In this document: piece after piece, positions 26,310-34,683 of the stretch
Position numbering within the stretch: position 1 is the first letter of the stretch
Layout: each line of letters begins with the position of its first letter
Translations under genes and position numbers: made by a program
DNA from: Pseudonocardia benzenivorans CB1190
GTDB lineage: Bacteria > Actinomycetota > Actinomycetes > Mycobacteriales > Pseudonocardiaceae
Assembly (NCBI RefSeq): GCF_000196675.2
Contig: NC_015312.1
Location: forward strand, 3,782,001 to 3,846,000
Length of the DNA: 64,000 nt
Reading direction: 5' to 3'
The notes under the pieces: model-generated
Told to the model about the DNA's origin: nothing
The model's input: only the letters and a program-made list of their open reading frames with translations
Databases searched by the model: none

Positions 26310-26879
26310 ATGACCATCGACGACGACCGGCTGCGCCCGCTCCTGGACCGGGCCGAGATCCACGACGTGCTGATGCGCTACTGCCGCGGGGTCGACCGTG
26401 CCGACGTCGAGCTGATCCGCTCCGTCTACCACCTCGACTCCGTCGACGACCACGGCTACTGGACCGGCCCCGGCCCGGACTTCGCCGAGTTCATCGTCGG
26501 ACGGCTGACGGCGAACGCGCTGCGCACCACGCACGCCGTGGCGAACGAGCTGATCGAGCTCGACGGGGACACGGCGCGGGTCGAGACCTACGTCTTCGCC
26601 TACCTGTGGCGGGCGACCGGGGACGGCGGGAGCGCCGAGGCGCTCGACGTGTTCGCCGGTCGCTACGTGGACCTGTTCGCGCGCAGGGACGGGCAGTGGC
26701 GGATCGCGAGCCGCACGGTGGTGCACGACTGGTCGTGCACCCCGCAGGTCCTCCCACCGGGGTTCGGGCTGCCCCTGGACACGTTCGCGCAGGGCACGCG
26801 CGACCGTTCCGACCACTCCTACGGGCTCCTGGGGACGAGCGGCGCGGCGCAGGTCCCACCCTCGGCACGCGCGCGATAG
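26310..26879 (+). CDS. SnoaL-like / NTF2-like domain protein
   Basis: A 189-residue alpha+beta barrel protein of the SnoaL_4 kind. It starts LRPLLDRAEIHDVLMRYCRGVDRADVELIRSVYHLDSVDDHGYWTGPGPDFAEFIV, the typical first helix and acidic pocket segment, followed by TTHAVANELIELDGDTARVETYVFAYLW and YVDLFARRDGQWRIASRTVVHDWS. Relatives include aromatic dioxygenase beta-like proteins, steroid or bile-acid dehydratases and polyketide cyclases; substrates are usually hydrophobic rings. ATG follows GGAGTGAGCCC. It is divergent from the AhpD-fold gene with about 100 bp between them. Specific reaction unknown. Confidence 0.82.
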   Translation: MTIDDDRLRPLLDRAEIHDVLMRYCRGVDRADVELIRSVYHLDSVDDHGYWTGPGPDFAEFIVGRLTANALRTTHAVANELIELDGDTARVETYVFAYLWRATGDGGSAEALDVFAGRYVDLFARRDGQWRIASRTVVHDWSCTPQVLPPGFGLPLDTFAQGTRDRSDHSYGLLGTSGAAQVPPSARAR

Positions 26880-27227
26880 ACGGCGCACGACCGGCTCGGC
26901 GGCGCCCATGTCGGCCGCGCGGACGAGGCCCGGCTCGGCGGTGCGGTGACCCGCGTCCTGCGGAGTCCGGTGCCCGTCCGCCCCGGCCGTCGGAGGTTCG
27001 TCACTCCTGCCGCACCGGCCCACGAGCCGATCCACGGCCCAGCGACGAGACCGCCCGGCCACGTCGCCACGCGCATCGTCGCGACGGTGCCGGCGCGCGG
27101 GTCGGCTCCGGCCCGTGGAGCGGGCTGCGTCGCGTCGGGTGACGATTCGGTACGTCTCGGACACGGGGCGTGACCGCGGTGGGGACCGGTCGTTCAAGGG
27201 GGTAGCCACCGGCAGAAAGGCCCGCTC
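26880..27227. other. Gap between SnoaL-like gene and protease
   Basis: About 350 bp without a supportable gene; the open frames here encode only Arg/Pro/Gly-rich sequence with no family feature. The last 90 bp should hold the protease promoter; GAAAGG about 12 bp before its GTG is the likely ribosome-binding site. Confidence 0.5.
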
Positions 27228-28130
27228 GTGCCCTCCCGTCTCCGCCGCGCCCTCTGCGGCGTCGCACTGGTCGCCGCCACCGTCACCACGGCGCTGGGGA
27301 TGACCGTCTCCGCCGGGGCCGCCGACGCCGCGCCGGTCACCGCTCTCCTCGACCCCGCGGCCGTGATGGGCCTGCTCGACGCCCGCGCCGCCCTGGGACT
27401 GCCGGCGGAGATCGCCGACTACGGCGTCGACGAGCAGGCCCACCGCGTCGTCGTCGATCTCACCGGTGCCGGTCGCACGCCCGCCGTCGACACGTTGCTG
27501 TCCGGGATCGACCCGTCGGTGCTGCAGGTGCACACCGGCGTCCCGGCGCCGCACCACGACGCCGCGCTCGAGGGCGGCGACACGATCGTCAGCGGCGACC
27601 TGCGCTGCACCGCCGGGTTCCCCGCGACCGGTGGCGGGCGCACGTGGCTGCTCACGGCCGGGCACTGCACGCGCGGTACCGGCACGTGGTCGGTCGAGAC
27701 GGCGGACGGCGAGCTGGTGCCGATCGGGTCGGGCGCCCGCACGGCGGCGGCGGGCACCGACGTCGGCGCCGTCCCGGTGACCGCCGGCGGCTGGCACGTC
27801 CGGGCCGCGGCCGGCACCGTCGCGGTGCGCGGCGCGACCGAGGCGGGCCCCGGCGCGGCGGTGTGCCTCTACGGTTCGACGAGCGGGAAGGTGTGCGGCA
27901 CCGTCATCGCCCGCAACCGCACCGTCAACTTCGACGGCACCGTCCAGTACGGGATGACGGCGACGACGATCTGCTCCGCCGAGGGCGACTCCGGCGGACC
28001 CTACGTGACACCGTCGGGGCAGGCGCAGGGCATCCACAGCGGCGGGGGCATCGGCAGCGGCTGCACCAGCTACTTCACGCCGGTGTCGGTCGCCGTGTCG
28101 GCGTTCGGCCTGCGGCTGTCGACGAGCTGA
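27228..28130 (+). CDS. Secreted S1-family serine protease (streptogrisin/alpha-lytic type)
   Basis: A 300-residue secreted chymotrypsin-like protease. A Sec signal peptide with RRALCGVALVAATVTTALGMTVSAGAADA ends near residue 35; a short propeptide-like part follows to about residue 115. The catalytic triad is complete: His146 (LLTAGHC), Asp178 (AAGTDVGAV) and Ser255 (AEGDSGGPYV). Six cysteines at 127/147, 213/223 and 249/279 would make the three disulfides usual in this group. The pro-region is much shorter than in alpha-lytic protease, so it may fold without a large pro-domain or may be an atypical member. GTG start with GAAAGG upstream. Ends 11 bp from the convergent rarA. Confidence 0.9.
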   Translation: MPSRLRRALCGVALVAATVTTALGMTVSAGAADAAPVTALLDPAAVMGLLDARAALGLPAEIADYGVDEQAHRVVVDLTGAGRTPAVDTLLSGIDPSVLQVHTGVPAPHHDAALEGGDTIVSGDLRCTAGFPATGGGRTWLLTAGHCTRGTGTWSVETADGELVPIGSGARTAAAGTDVGAVPVTAGGWHVRAAAGTVAVRGATEAGPGAAVCLYGSTSGKVCGTVIARNRTVNFDGTVQYGMTATTICSAEGDSGGPYVTPSGQAQGIHSGGGIGSGCTSYFTPVSVAVSAFGLRLSTS

Positions 28131-28141
28131 CCGGCGGCCAC

Positions 28142-29512
28142 TCAGCCCCGGGCGTCCCCCCGGACCGCGCGGCGCAACCGCGGGAGCCGCTCCGCGAGCA
28201 CCCGCTCGGACCCGCGCGTCGTCGGGACGTAGTAGTCGCGGCCGACCAGGTCGTCCGGCGGGTACTGCTGGGCGAGCACGCCGTCGGCGTCGTCGTGCGG
28301 GTAGCGGTAGCCCACGGCGTTGCCGAGCTTCTCGGCGCCGGAGTAGTGCCCGTCGCGCAGGTGCGGGGGCACCGAACCGACCGCCCCCGCCCGGACCTCG
28401 GCCATCGCGGCGTCGATCGCCGTGATCACCGCGTTGGACTTCGGCGCCGTGGCCAGGTGCAGCGTGGCCTGGGCCAGCGCGATCCGTGCCTCCGGCATCC
28501 CCACGAGCTGCACCACCTGCGCCGCGGCCGTCGCGGCCTGCAGCGCCGTCGGGTCGGCGAGGCCGATGTCCTCGCTCGCGTGGATCATCAGCCGGCGGGC
28601 GATGAACCGCGGGTCCTCCCCCGCGACGATCATCCGGGCCAGGTAGTGCAGGGCCGCGTCGGGATCCGACCCGCGGATCGACTTGATGAAGGCGCTGATG
28701 ACGTCGTAGTGCTGGTCGCCCGCCCGGTCGTAGCGGACGGCGACCTCGGTCACGGCGCGCTCGACGTCAGCGAGGCCGATGCTGTGCCCGCCTGCCGACC
28801 GCACCCCGTCGGCCGCGGCCTCGAGCGCCGTCAGCGCCCGCCGCGCGTCGCCCGCCGCGAGCCGGACCAGCGCGTCCTCACCGTCGTCGGCGAGCTCGAC
28901 CGAGCCGCCCAGGCCCCGCCCGTCGACGACGGCGCGACGCAGCAGGGCGCGCAGCTCGTCGGGTTCCAGGGAACGCAGCTGCAGGATCAGCGAGCGCGAC
29001 AACAGCGGTGAGACGACCGAGAACGACGGGTTCTCGGTGGTCGCCGCCACGAGCAGCACCAGCCGGTCCTCGACGGCGCCGAGCAGCGCGTCCTGCTGCG
29101 TCTTGGAGAAGCGGTGCACCTCGTCGATGAACAAGACCGTCGACCGGCCGTCACGGTCGAGGCGGCGCCGCGCGTCCTCGATCACCGCGCGCAGCTCCTT
29201 GACCCCCGCCGAGAGCGCCGAGAGCGCGACGAAGTGCCGGCTGCCGCCACCCGAGCGGGCCATGAGCCGCGCCAGGGTCGTCTTGCCGGTGCCGGGCGGG
29301 CCGTAGAGCAGCACCGACGCGGGCGCCCCACCCTCGAGCAACCGGCGCAGCGGCGCCCCCGGCCCGAGCAGGTGCCGCTGGCCGACGACCTCGTCGAGCG
29401 AGCGCGGCCGCATCCGCACCGCCAGCGGCGCGCCCTCGCGGACCTGCGGCTCGGCGGGCCCGCCGAACGCGTCGTCCGGCTCGGCGATGTCGAAGAGACC
29501 GTCGGTAGTCAT
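28142..29512 (-). CDS. rarA: Replication-associated recombination protein A (MgsA family AAA ATPase)
   Basis: A 456-residue AAA+ clamp-loader-related ATPase acting at stalled forks. [31 protein letters not shown] is the N-terminal signature; Walker A is [12 protein letters not shown], Walker [11 protein letters not shown], sensor 1 AATTENPSF. The C-terminal tetramerisation part is complete: [71 protein letters not shown] at 29512 is chosen because the 18 residues before it are not conserved. This is the position of Rv2559c in the mycobacterial order, marking the return from accessory to core sequence. Confidence 0.96.
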   Translation of the reverse strand: MTTDGLFDIAEPDDAFGGPAEPQVREGAPLAVRMRPRSLDEVVGQRHLLGPGAPLRRLLEGGAPASVLLYGPPGTGKTTLARLMARSGGGSRHFVALSALSAGVKELRAVIEDARRRLDRDGRSTVLFIDEVHRFSKTQQDALLGAVEDRLVLLVAATTENPSFSVVSPLLSRSLILQLRSLEPDELRALLRRAVVDGRGLGGSVELADDGEDALVRLAAGDARRALTALEAAADGVRSAGGHSIGLADVERAVTEVAVRYDRAGDQHYDVISAFIKSIRGSDPDAALHYLARMIVAGEDPRFIARRLMIHASEDIGLADPTALQAATAAAQVVQLVGMPEARIALAQATLHLATAPKSNAVITAIDAAMAEVRAGAVGSVPPHLRDGHYSGAEKLGNAVGYRYPHDDADGVLAQQYPPDDLVGRDYYVPTTRGSERVLAERLPRLRRAVRGDARG

Positions 29513-29804
29513 CGACGACCAGCCTGCCACCGCGGCCCGACAACCCTGCGCCGGCCGTCCGCGCACACCCGGCGGCGTCGCCGGGACGTTTCGGATACTG
29601 GGATCACAGTTCCGGATCGCAGGATGCTGGCGGAGAATGGGCTACGGGACGGGCCCACCCGGTCGCGTCCCGTTCCTCTCGCAGTGATCGATCCGCGCGG
29701 GACCGCGGTCGGGCGCCGAACCAGCGCCCGACCCCACTCCGTCGTCCGACGACGGAATGCCCGCCCCGCGTCCGCCGGGCGGTCACCGCGACCGGGAGGC
29801 CGAC

Positions 29805-31058
29805 ATGTGCTCCGCACCCGCACGTCCCGTCCATCCCGCCCCGGAGCCCGTCCCTGCAGGCCCTGTGCCGCTGGCGGCCCGGATGCGGGCCGTCCGAGGC
29901 TCGGCGATCCGTGACCTGCTGACCCTCACCGCGCGCCACGACGTGCTCAGCCTCGCCGGCGGGCTGCCGGCCGTCGACCTCATGCCGCACGAGCGCATCG
30001 CCGCCGCCACCGCCCGCGCGCTCGCCGCACCGGCGGCCGTCCAGTACAGCGAGACGGCAGGCATCGGCGCCCTGCGCGAGGCCGTCGCCGCGCACGAGTC
30101 GGCCCGGACGGGCCGCGACCTGGGCCCCGCCGACGTCGTCGTGACGAGCGGGTCGCAGCAGGCGCTGGACCTGCTCGCCCGCGCGACGCTCGACCCCGGC
30201 GCGGCGGTCGTCGTCGAGGATCCCGCCTACGTCGGGGCACTGCAGGTGTTCCAGGCCGCGGGCGCGGTGCTGCACGGCGTCCCCGTCGACGCCGACGGCA
30301 TGGACCTCGACGCGCTCGAGCGCCTGCTCGACGGGGGTCTGCGGCCACGCCTGGTGCACACCGTCGCGAGCTTCCACAACCCGCGCGGGGTCACCCTGTC
30401 CCAGCAGCGACGGGCCCGCCTCGCGCGGCTGGCCGACAGGTACGGCTTCCTCGTCGTCGAGGACGACCCGTACGGACTGATCGCGTTCGAGGGACCGCCG
30501 CCGGTGCCGGTCGCGGCCCACGGCGACCGGGTGGCGCGGCTCGGCAGCGCGTCGAAGATCCTCGCGCCCGCCCTGCGGGTGGGCTGGCTCGTCGCGCCGC
30601 CCGAGGTGGGCGCGGCCGTCGAACGGCTCAAGCAGTCCACCGACCTGTGCGGGTCGGCGCTGACCCAGACCGTCGCGGCGGAACTGCTCGCCGACACCGA
30701 CTGGCTGCAGCGCCATCTCGACGGCCTGCGCGTGGCCTACCGATCCCGGGCCCGCGCGTTCACCGCGGCCGTCGACGAGGCGTTCGGCGACGCCGTCGAG
30801 CGCAGCACCCCGACGGGCGGGATGTTCTGCTGGCTGCGGTTCACCGACGGCCGCGACACCTCCGCCCTGCTGGCCCGCGCGATCGAGCACGGCGTCGCGT
30901 TCGTGCCGGGCTCCGCGTTCGCCGTGCACGACCCGCTGACATCGGCCTTGCGCTGCAGCTTCGCGACCTACCCCGAACCCGTCCTCCAGGACGCGGTGCG
31001 CAGACTGGCCCGCGCGGCGGCGCCCTCGACGGCCCCCTCGACGGCCACGGCGTCGTAG
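29805..31058 (+). CDS. PLP-dependent aminotransferase (fold type I, LysN/ARO8-like)
   Basis: A 417-residue class I/II aminotransferase of the 2-aminoadipate/kynurenine aminotransferase group. Features: ISLAGG-like start (DVLSLAGGLPAVDLMPHERIAAA), QYSETAGIGALREAVAAHE, VVTSGSQQALDLLARATLDPGAAVVVEDPAYVGAL, TVASFHNPRGVTLSQQRRARL, VVEDDPYGLI and the PLP-lysine segment RLGSASKILAPALRVGWLVAP. ATG at 29805 has a perfect GGGAGG 6 bp upstream. The next gene, an Lrp-type regulator, begins 11 bp after the stop, making this the first gene of a three-gene amino-acid operon. Substrate unknown; a branched or aromatic amino acid or aminoadipate is plausible. Confidence 0.88.
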   Translation: MCSAPARPVHPAPEPVPAGPVPLAARMRAVRGSAIRDLLTLTARHDVLSLAGGLPAVDLMPHERIAAATARALAAPAAVQYSETAGIGALREAVAAHESARTGRDLGPADVVVTSGSQQALDLLARATLDPGAAVVVEDPAYVGALQVFQAAGAVLHGVPVDADGMDLDALERLLDGGLRPRLVHTVASFHNPRGVTLSQQRRARLARLADRYGFLVVEDDPYGLIAFEGPPPVPVAAHGDRVARLGSASKILAPALRVGWLVAPPEVGAAVERLKQSTDLCGSALTQTVAAELLADTDWLQRHLDGLRVAYRSRARAFTAAVDEAFGDAVERSTPTGGMFCWLRFTDGRDTSALLARAIEHGVAFVPGSAFAVHDPLTSALRCSFATYPEPVLQDAVRRLARAAAPSTAPSTATAS

Positions 31059-31069
31059 GGTTGGCGACC

Positions 31070-31561
31070 GTGCGGGAGATCCTCGAATTGCTGGAGCGTG
31101 ACTCGGCGCTGAGTCACGACACCATCGCGACGATGCTCGGCCTGCCGGTCGAGGAGGTGTCGGCGCGGATCGCGGAGTGGGAGGCCGCGGGCGTCATCCG
31201 GCGCTACAAGGCCGTCGTCAACTGGGAGGCCGTCGACGACACCATCGCCCGGGAGAAGGTGGTGGCGTTCATCGACGTCGCGGTCGCGCCGGCGCGCGGG
31301 GTCGGCTTCGACGACGTCGCCCTGCGGATCTCCCGGTTCGACGAGGTCAGGAGCGTGCACCTCGTCTCCGGCGGGCACGACCTGCGCTGCACCGTCGTGG
31401 GTCGCGACATCCGCGCGGTCAGCGACTTCGTGAGCCAGCGGCTGTCGACGATCGACCGGGTGCAGTCGACCGCCACGCACTTCGTCCTCAAGACCTTCAA
31501 GCGCGACGGCGACGTCTTCGCCGAGCCGGAGCCCGACCACCGGCTCCGCGTCACCCCGTAG
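31070..31561 (+). CDS. Lrp/AsnC family regulator
   Basis: A 163-residue AsnC-type regulator: helix-turn-helix ILELLERDSALSHDTIATMLGLPVEEVSARIAEWEAAGVIRRYKAVVNWEAV, then a RAM domain with KVVAFIDVAVAPARGVGFDDVALRISRFDEVRSVHLVSGGHDLRCTVVGRDIRAVSDFV and a C-terminal VQSTATHFVLKTFK. The GTG at 31070 is 9 bp after TAGGG of the upstream gene's stop region; TTG at 31061 is an alternative. A matching pair of this type of regulator and the following type of aminotransferase is well known in Bacillus (yugG/yugH, AlaR/AlaT). It probably controls its own operon in response to an amino acid. Confidence 0.87.
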   Translation: MREILELLERDSALSHDTIATMLGLPVEEVSARIAEWEAAGVIRRYKAVVNWEAVDDTIAREKVVAFIDVAVAPARGVGFDDVALRISRFDEVRSVHLVSGGHDLRCTVVGRDIRAVSDFVSQRLSTIDRVQSTATHFVLKTFKRDGDVFAEPEPDHRLRVTP

Positions 31562-31570
31562 GAGGTCCCG

Positions 31571-32725
31571 GTGAAGCCGCTCAACGAGGTCATCTCCGCG
31601 TGTCCGCCGTCGGGCATCCGGCGGTTCTTCGACATCGCCGCCGAGATGGACGACGTGATCTCCCTCGGCGTCGGCGAGCCCGACTTCGTGACGCCCTGGC
31701 GCATCCGCGAGGCCGGCATCTACGCCCTCGAGCACGGGTACACGACGTACACGTCCAACGCGGGCCTTCCCGCGCTGCGGATGCTGATCTGCTCTCAGCT
31801 GCAGGAGCGCTACGCCGCGGAGTATGCGTGGGACAGCGAGTGCCTCATCACGACGGGCGTGTCCGAGGGCCTGGACCTCGCGCTGCGGGTGCTGCTCAAC
31901 CCCGGCGACGAGGTGATCGTCCCGGAGCCCTGCTACGTCGCGTACGAACCGTGTGTGGCCTTCGCGGGCGGGGTGGCGGTCACCGTGCCGACGCGCTGGG
32001 AGGACGGCTTCGCGATCGACGTCGACACCGTCGCCGCGGCGATCACCCCGCGCACCAAGGCGATCCTGATCGGGTCGCCCGCCAACCCGACCGGTGCCGT
32101 GCAGCCCCGCGCCGCGCTGCAGGCGCTCGCGGAGCTCGCCGCGCGGCACGACCTGTACCTGATCTCCGACGAGATCTACGACCGGCTGACCTACAACGGC
32201 GTGCACACCTGCCTCGGCGCGATCCCGGCGGCCCGGGAGCGGACCGTCGTGCTCGGCGGGTTCTCCAAGGCACAGGCGATGACGGGTTGGCGCGTCGGCT
32301 GGATCTGTGCGCCCCAGCCGATCGCCGAGCTGTGCGTCCGGGTGCACCAGTACACGATGCTGTGCGCCCCGCACGTCTCCCAGCTCGCCGCGGTCGAGGC
32401 GTTGACCTCGGCCAACACCGACGTCGAGGAGATGGTCGCCGACTACGACCGACGGCGGCGGGTGTTCGTCAAGGGACTGCGCGAGACCGGCCTGGAGTGC
32501 CCCGAGCCGGAGGGCGCGTTCTACGCGTTCCCGAGCATCCGATCGTCGGGACTCGACTCCGAGACCTTCGCCGAGCGGCTGCTCAAGGAGCAGGGCGTCG
32601 CGGTCGTACCGGGGAACGTCTTCGGGCCGTCGGGCGAGGGCCACGTCCGGTGCTCCTACGCGACGGCGCTGCCGCTGCTGGAGCAGGCGGTCGATCGGAT
32701 CGGGGACTTCCTCCGGTCGCTCTGA
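31571..32725 (+). CDS. Class I aminotransferase (AlaT/PatA-like)
   Basis: A 384-residue PLP aminotransferase. It shows ISLGVGEPDFVTPWRIREAGIYALEHGYTTYTSNAGLPALR, TTGVSEGLDLALRVLLNPGDEVIVPEPCYVAYEP, GSPANPTGAV, YLISDEIYDRLTYNG and the PLP lysine in VLGGFSKAQAMTGWRVGWI. This pattern belongs to the subgroup next to AlaR-type regulators, where alanine or aromatic/N-acetyldiaminopimelate substrates have been assigned. GTG start at 31571 with GGAGG five bases upstream, and the GGAGG itself overlaps the stop region of the regulator, so the genes are closely coupled. The exact amino donor is not readable from sequence. Confidence 0.9.
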   Translation: MKPLNEVISACPPSGIRRFFDIAAEMDDVISLGVGEPDFVTPWRIREAGIYALEHGYTTYTSNAGLPALRMLICSQLQERYAAEYAWDSECLITTGVSEGLDLALRVLLNPGDEVIVPEPCYVAYEPCVAFAGGVAVTVPTRWEDGFAIDVDTVAAAITPRTKAILIGSPANPTGAVQPRAALQALAELAARHDLYLISDEIYDRLTYNGVHTCLGAIPAARERTVVLGGFSKAQAMTGWRVGWICAPQPIAELCVRVHQYTMLCAPHVSQLAAVEALTSANTDVEEMVADYDRRRRVFVKGLRETGLECPEPEGAFYAFPSIRSSGLDSETFAERLLKEQGVAVVPGNVFGPSGEGHVRCSYATALPLLEQAVDRIGDFLRSL

Positions 32726-32793
32726 GGCGGGAGGCGACGGGTCGGGCCGAGGGGCCCGACGCGGGCCGGCGGCCGAGTCCGGCCGGCACGGCC

Positions 32794-32839
32794 GATCGTC
32801 ACGGCCGGTCGTCACGGCCGGTCGTCACGGCCGGTCGTC
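32794..32839. repeat. Tandem 13-bp repeat in the intergenic region
   Basis: GATCGTCACGGCC (32794-32806) is followed by GGTCGTCACGGCC at 32807-32819 and 32820-32832 and a partial fourth copy (GGTCGTC, 32833-32839). It lies 69 bp after the aminotransferase stop, outside any gene. Each copy contains GGCC, so the array can fold locally, but no classical terminator is formed. Confidence 0.85.
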
Positions 32840-32883
32840 GGACGTCCGAGAGTCGCCGGTCCGAGGGTCGGGGCCGGGACGGA

Positions 32884-32942
32884 GTTGCGGGATCGCAACG
32901 CGCCCGGGGCACGTCGTTCACAGTTCCGCAACAGCGTTGCGG
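32884..32942. promoter_or_regulatory. Two GTTGCG-type palindromes before the four-cysteine gene
   Basis: Palindrome 1 is GTTGCG-GGAT-CGCAAC (32884-32899). Palindrome 2 is CCGCAAC-AGC-GTTGCGG (32926-32942), ending 12 bp before the ATG. The four half-sites are the same hexamer in the orders forward-reverse and reverse-forward. This looks like a paired operator, or an RNA hairpin near the start codon; the binding protein is unknown. Confidence 0.55.
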
Positions 32943-32954
32943 CACGCTGCCGAC

Positions 32955-33164
32955 ATGGACGCCACGAGCACCCGTCACGGGGCCTGCCTCACCTGCGCGC
33001 GGCCCCGCACCCTCGACGACGTACACAGCCTCGAGTGGAGCAGCGAGCACGCTCCCGACGGCACCATCGGTTTCCGCTGCGGCCCGTGCACCCGCGAGCA
33101 GCTGTGGCGGATCGAGGCGCTCCTCGCGCCCGAGCCCGTCGCCGCGGCACCCGTCGCCGCCTGA
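32955..33164 (+). CDS. Small four-cysteine (zinc-ribbon-like) protein
   Basis: A 69-residue protein with two CxxC pairs, Cys11/Cys14 (ACLTC) and Cys42/Cys45 (RCGPC), spaced like a treble-clef or zinc-ribbon knuckle, followed by a helix (REQLWRIEALL) and an Ala/Pro tail. It also has His24 and His32. I do not recognise a named family; a metal-binding adaptor or DNA/RNA-binding micro-protein is a guess. The ATG at 32955 is chosen since residues coded from an upstream ATG at 32937 lie inside the palindrome. No Shine-Dalgarno is obvious. The palindrome pair upstream suggests specific regulation. Confidence 0.6.
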   Translation: MDATSTRHGACLTCARPRTLDDVHSLEWSSEHAPDGTIGFRCGPCTREQLWRIEALLAPEPVAAAPVAA

Positions 33165-33303
33165 CGTCCGCCCGCCGGGAGCGGCCACTCCCAGAGATCC
33201 GGGCGCTCGTGGACGCGCGCGTTCGTCGCGTCGTCGTGCACGGCGCACTGCGCGGCTGCTCACGCCTGCGCCACCCCGGGGCGCCGTGTCCTCCGGCCGG
33301 GAC

Positions 33304-34599
33304 CTACGGCTCCGTGCGCCCGCCGCGCAGCCCGTCGACCAGTCCGAGCGCGATCACGGGCCCCAGGTCGCCGGCGCGGCGCACCAGCCACGGCAGCCCC
33401 TTGACGACGAGCCAGGCGATCCGGTGCGTCGTCGTCACCCGGCGACCGCCGGAGCATTCCGGCGACACCGGCTCCGGCACCGCCCAACCCGCGGCGGCGA
33501 CGACGTCCGCGAGGGCCCCCGCGAGCAGCCGGTGGCCGAACTCCGACGGATGCAGCCGGTCGACCGCCCAGGCCGAACGTTCGTAGCCCCCCGGCAGCGC
33601 GTCGAGATCGAGCACGGTCGCCCCGGCCCGGTCGGCCGCCGCATCGATCGCGGCGTTGAGCAGCTCGATCCGCGTCCGGAGGGCCCGCCGCAGCGGGGCC
33701 GGGAGCCGGAAGACACGGGTGTGGTCGTGGTAGCGCAGGACGACGACCAGCGCCCCCGCTTCCCGCAGGGCCGCGAGCGTCGCGGCGCAGTCCGCCTCGA
33801 GTGCGGCGGGATCGAAGTCCGAGCGCAGGGTGTCGTTCATCCCGGCGCAGACGATCGCGATGTCGGGGCTGGACCCGAGGGCCGCGGGGAGCTGCTCGGT
33901 GCGCAGCCGGCGCATCCGGGCGCCGGAGCGAGCGAGGTTCGTCAGCCGGGTCCGCGGGGCGGGCTCGCCGGCGGTGCCCGGGTGCTCGCGACGGGTGTGA
34001 TCGGCACCGGTCTGCCCGACGGTCCGTCCGGCCGTCTGTCCGGCGGTCTGTCCGGCGGTCTGTCCGGCGGTCTGTCCGGCGGCAGCGCGACCGGCGGCGG
34101 CCTGACCGGCAGTGGCGTGACCGGCGATGGCGGGTGGTGCGTCCAGGGCGTCGCGCAGCAGGACGGGGAACCCGCGCCAGCCGCCGCCCGCCGCGGGGTC
34201 CCCGATTCCGACCGCCGTCGAGTCGCCGAGGACGGCGAGTCGCTCGACCCGCCTCCCGCCCCCGGCGGGCCCCGGGCGTCTCGCTGCCGCCGCGTGCGCG
34301 CACCGCGACACGGATTGCCCGGCGAGGACCGGCGCGGCCGGCGGGTGCCCCACGGGCGCGGGGGGCGGCGGCGTCACCGACCACGGCCGGGCCGCCCCGG
34401 CGGACGCGGCCCTCGACGGCGCCACCGGCTCGGGATGTAGCGGCCCCGGGGGCAGGCCGCCGTCGGGTGGGCTCACGGCGCCCGTGGGTTCCGGGTCGTC
34501 CGCGGCACGCGCGGGCCCCGGACGGGACGCGGTCGTCCGCCCCTCGGCGCTGGTCGGGGCGGCGGCGGGCCGGAGCGACGGGGCGGGCGGCGCGATCAC
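33304..34599 (-). CDS. SGNH/GDSL-type hydrolase with low-complexity N-terminus
   Basis: The recognisable enzyme is the C-terminal 315 residues: block I RLAVLGDSTAVGIGD (nucleophile Ser), block III IVCAGMNDTLRSDF (oxyanion Asn), and block V WAVDRLHPSEFGHRLLA (Asp and His), as in the SGNH esterase family of actinobacteria. A GQTA-type repeat array (about residues 170-190) lies between blocks I and III. The GTG at 34599 gives 431 residues but the first about 115 are Pro/Ala-rich with no signal peptide or membrane segment; the true start may be closer to the VERLAVLGDS segment. Substrate unknown; acyl or acetyl esters are usual. It converges on the four-cysteine gene. Confidence 0.8.
   Translation of the reverse strand: MIAPPAPSLRPAAAPTSAEGRTTASRPGPARAADDPEPTGAVSPPDGGLPPGPLHPEPVAPSRAASAGAARPWSVTPPPPAPVGHPPAAPVLAGQSVSRCAHAAAARRPGPAGGGRRVERLAVLGDSTAVGIGDPAAGGGWRGFPVLLRDALDAPPAIAGHATAGQAAAGRAAAGQTAGQTAGQTAGQTAGRTVGQTGADHTRREHPGTAGEPAPRTRLTNLARSGARMRRLRTEQLPAALGSSPDIAIVCAGMNDTLRSDFDPAALEADCAATLAALREAGALVVVLRYHDHTRVFRLPAPLRRALRTRIELLNAAIDAAADRAGATVLDLDALPGGYERSAWAVDRLHPSEFGHRLLAGALADVVAAAGWAVPEPVSPECSGGRRVTTTHRIAWLVVKGLPWLVRRAGDLGPVIALGLVDGLRGGRTEP
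34021..34085. repeat. Tandem 12-bp repeats inside the SGNH hydrolase gene
   Basis: GGTCTGTCCGGC is repeated perfectly at 34045-34056, 34057-34068 and 34069-34080, with a diverged copy before it (34033-34044). On the minus strand it encodes consecutive AGQT units. The 12-bp unit allows in-frame copy-number change. Confidence 0.88.
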
Positions 34600-34683
34600 G
34601 CGCTCACGATCGCTCCCGCCGCCGGACCGGCGGTGTGCGTGCGGTGACGCGTCGCGGGCGGCCCGGGGAACGTCCGGTGCGCG

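Noticed and set aside
26946-27173. A 75-codon frame upstream of the S1 protease
   Set aside because: Composition (Arg, Pro, Ala, Gly) is that of random high-GC DNA and there is no conserved pattern or ribosome-binding site.
32794-32839. Short tandem repeats considered as a CRISPR array
   Set aside because: Units are 13 bp and contiguous with no spacers, and there are no cas genes; the same holds for the repeats in mltG, the sigma factor, the SGNH gene, the YibE/F gene and the intein.
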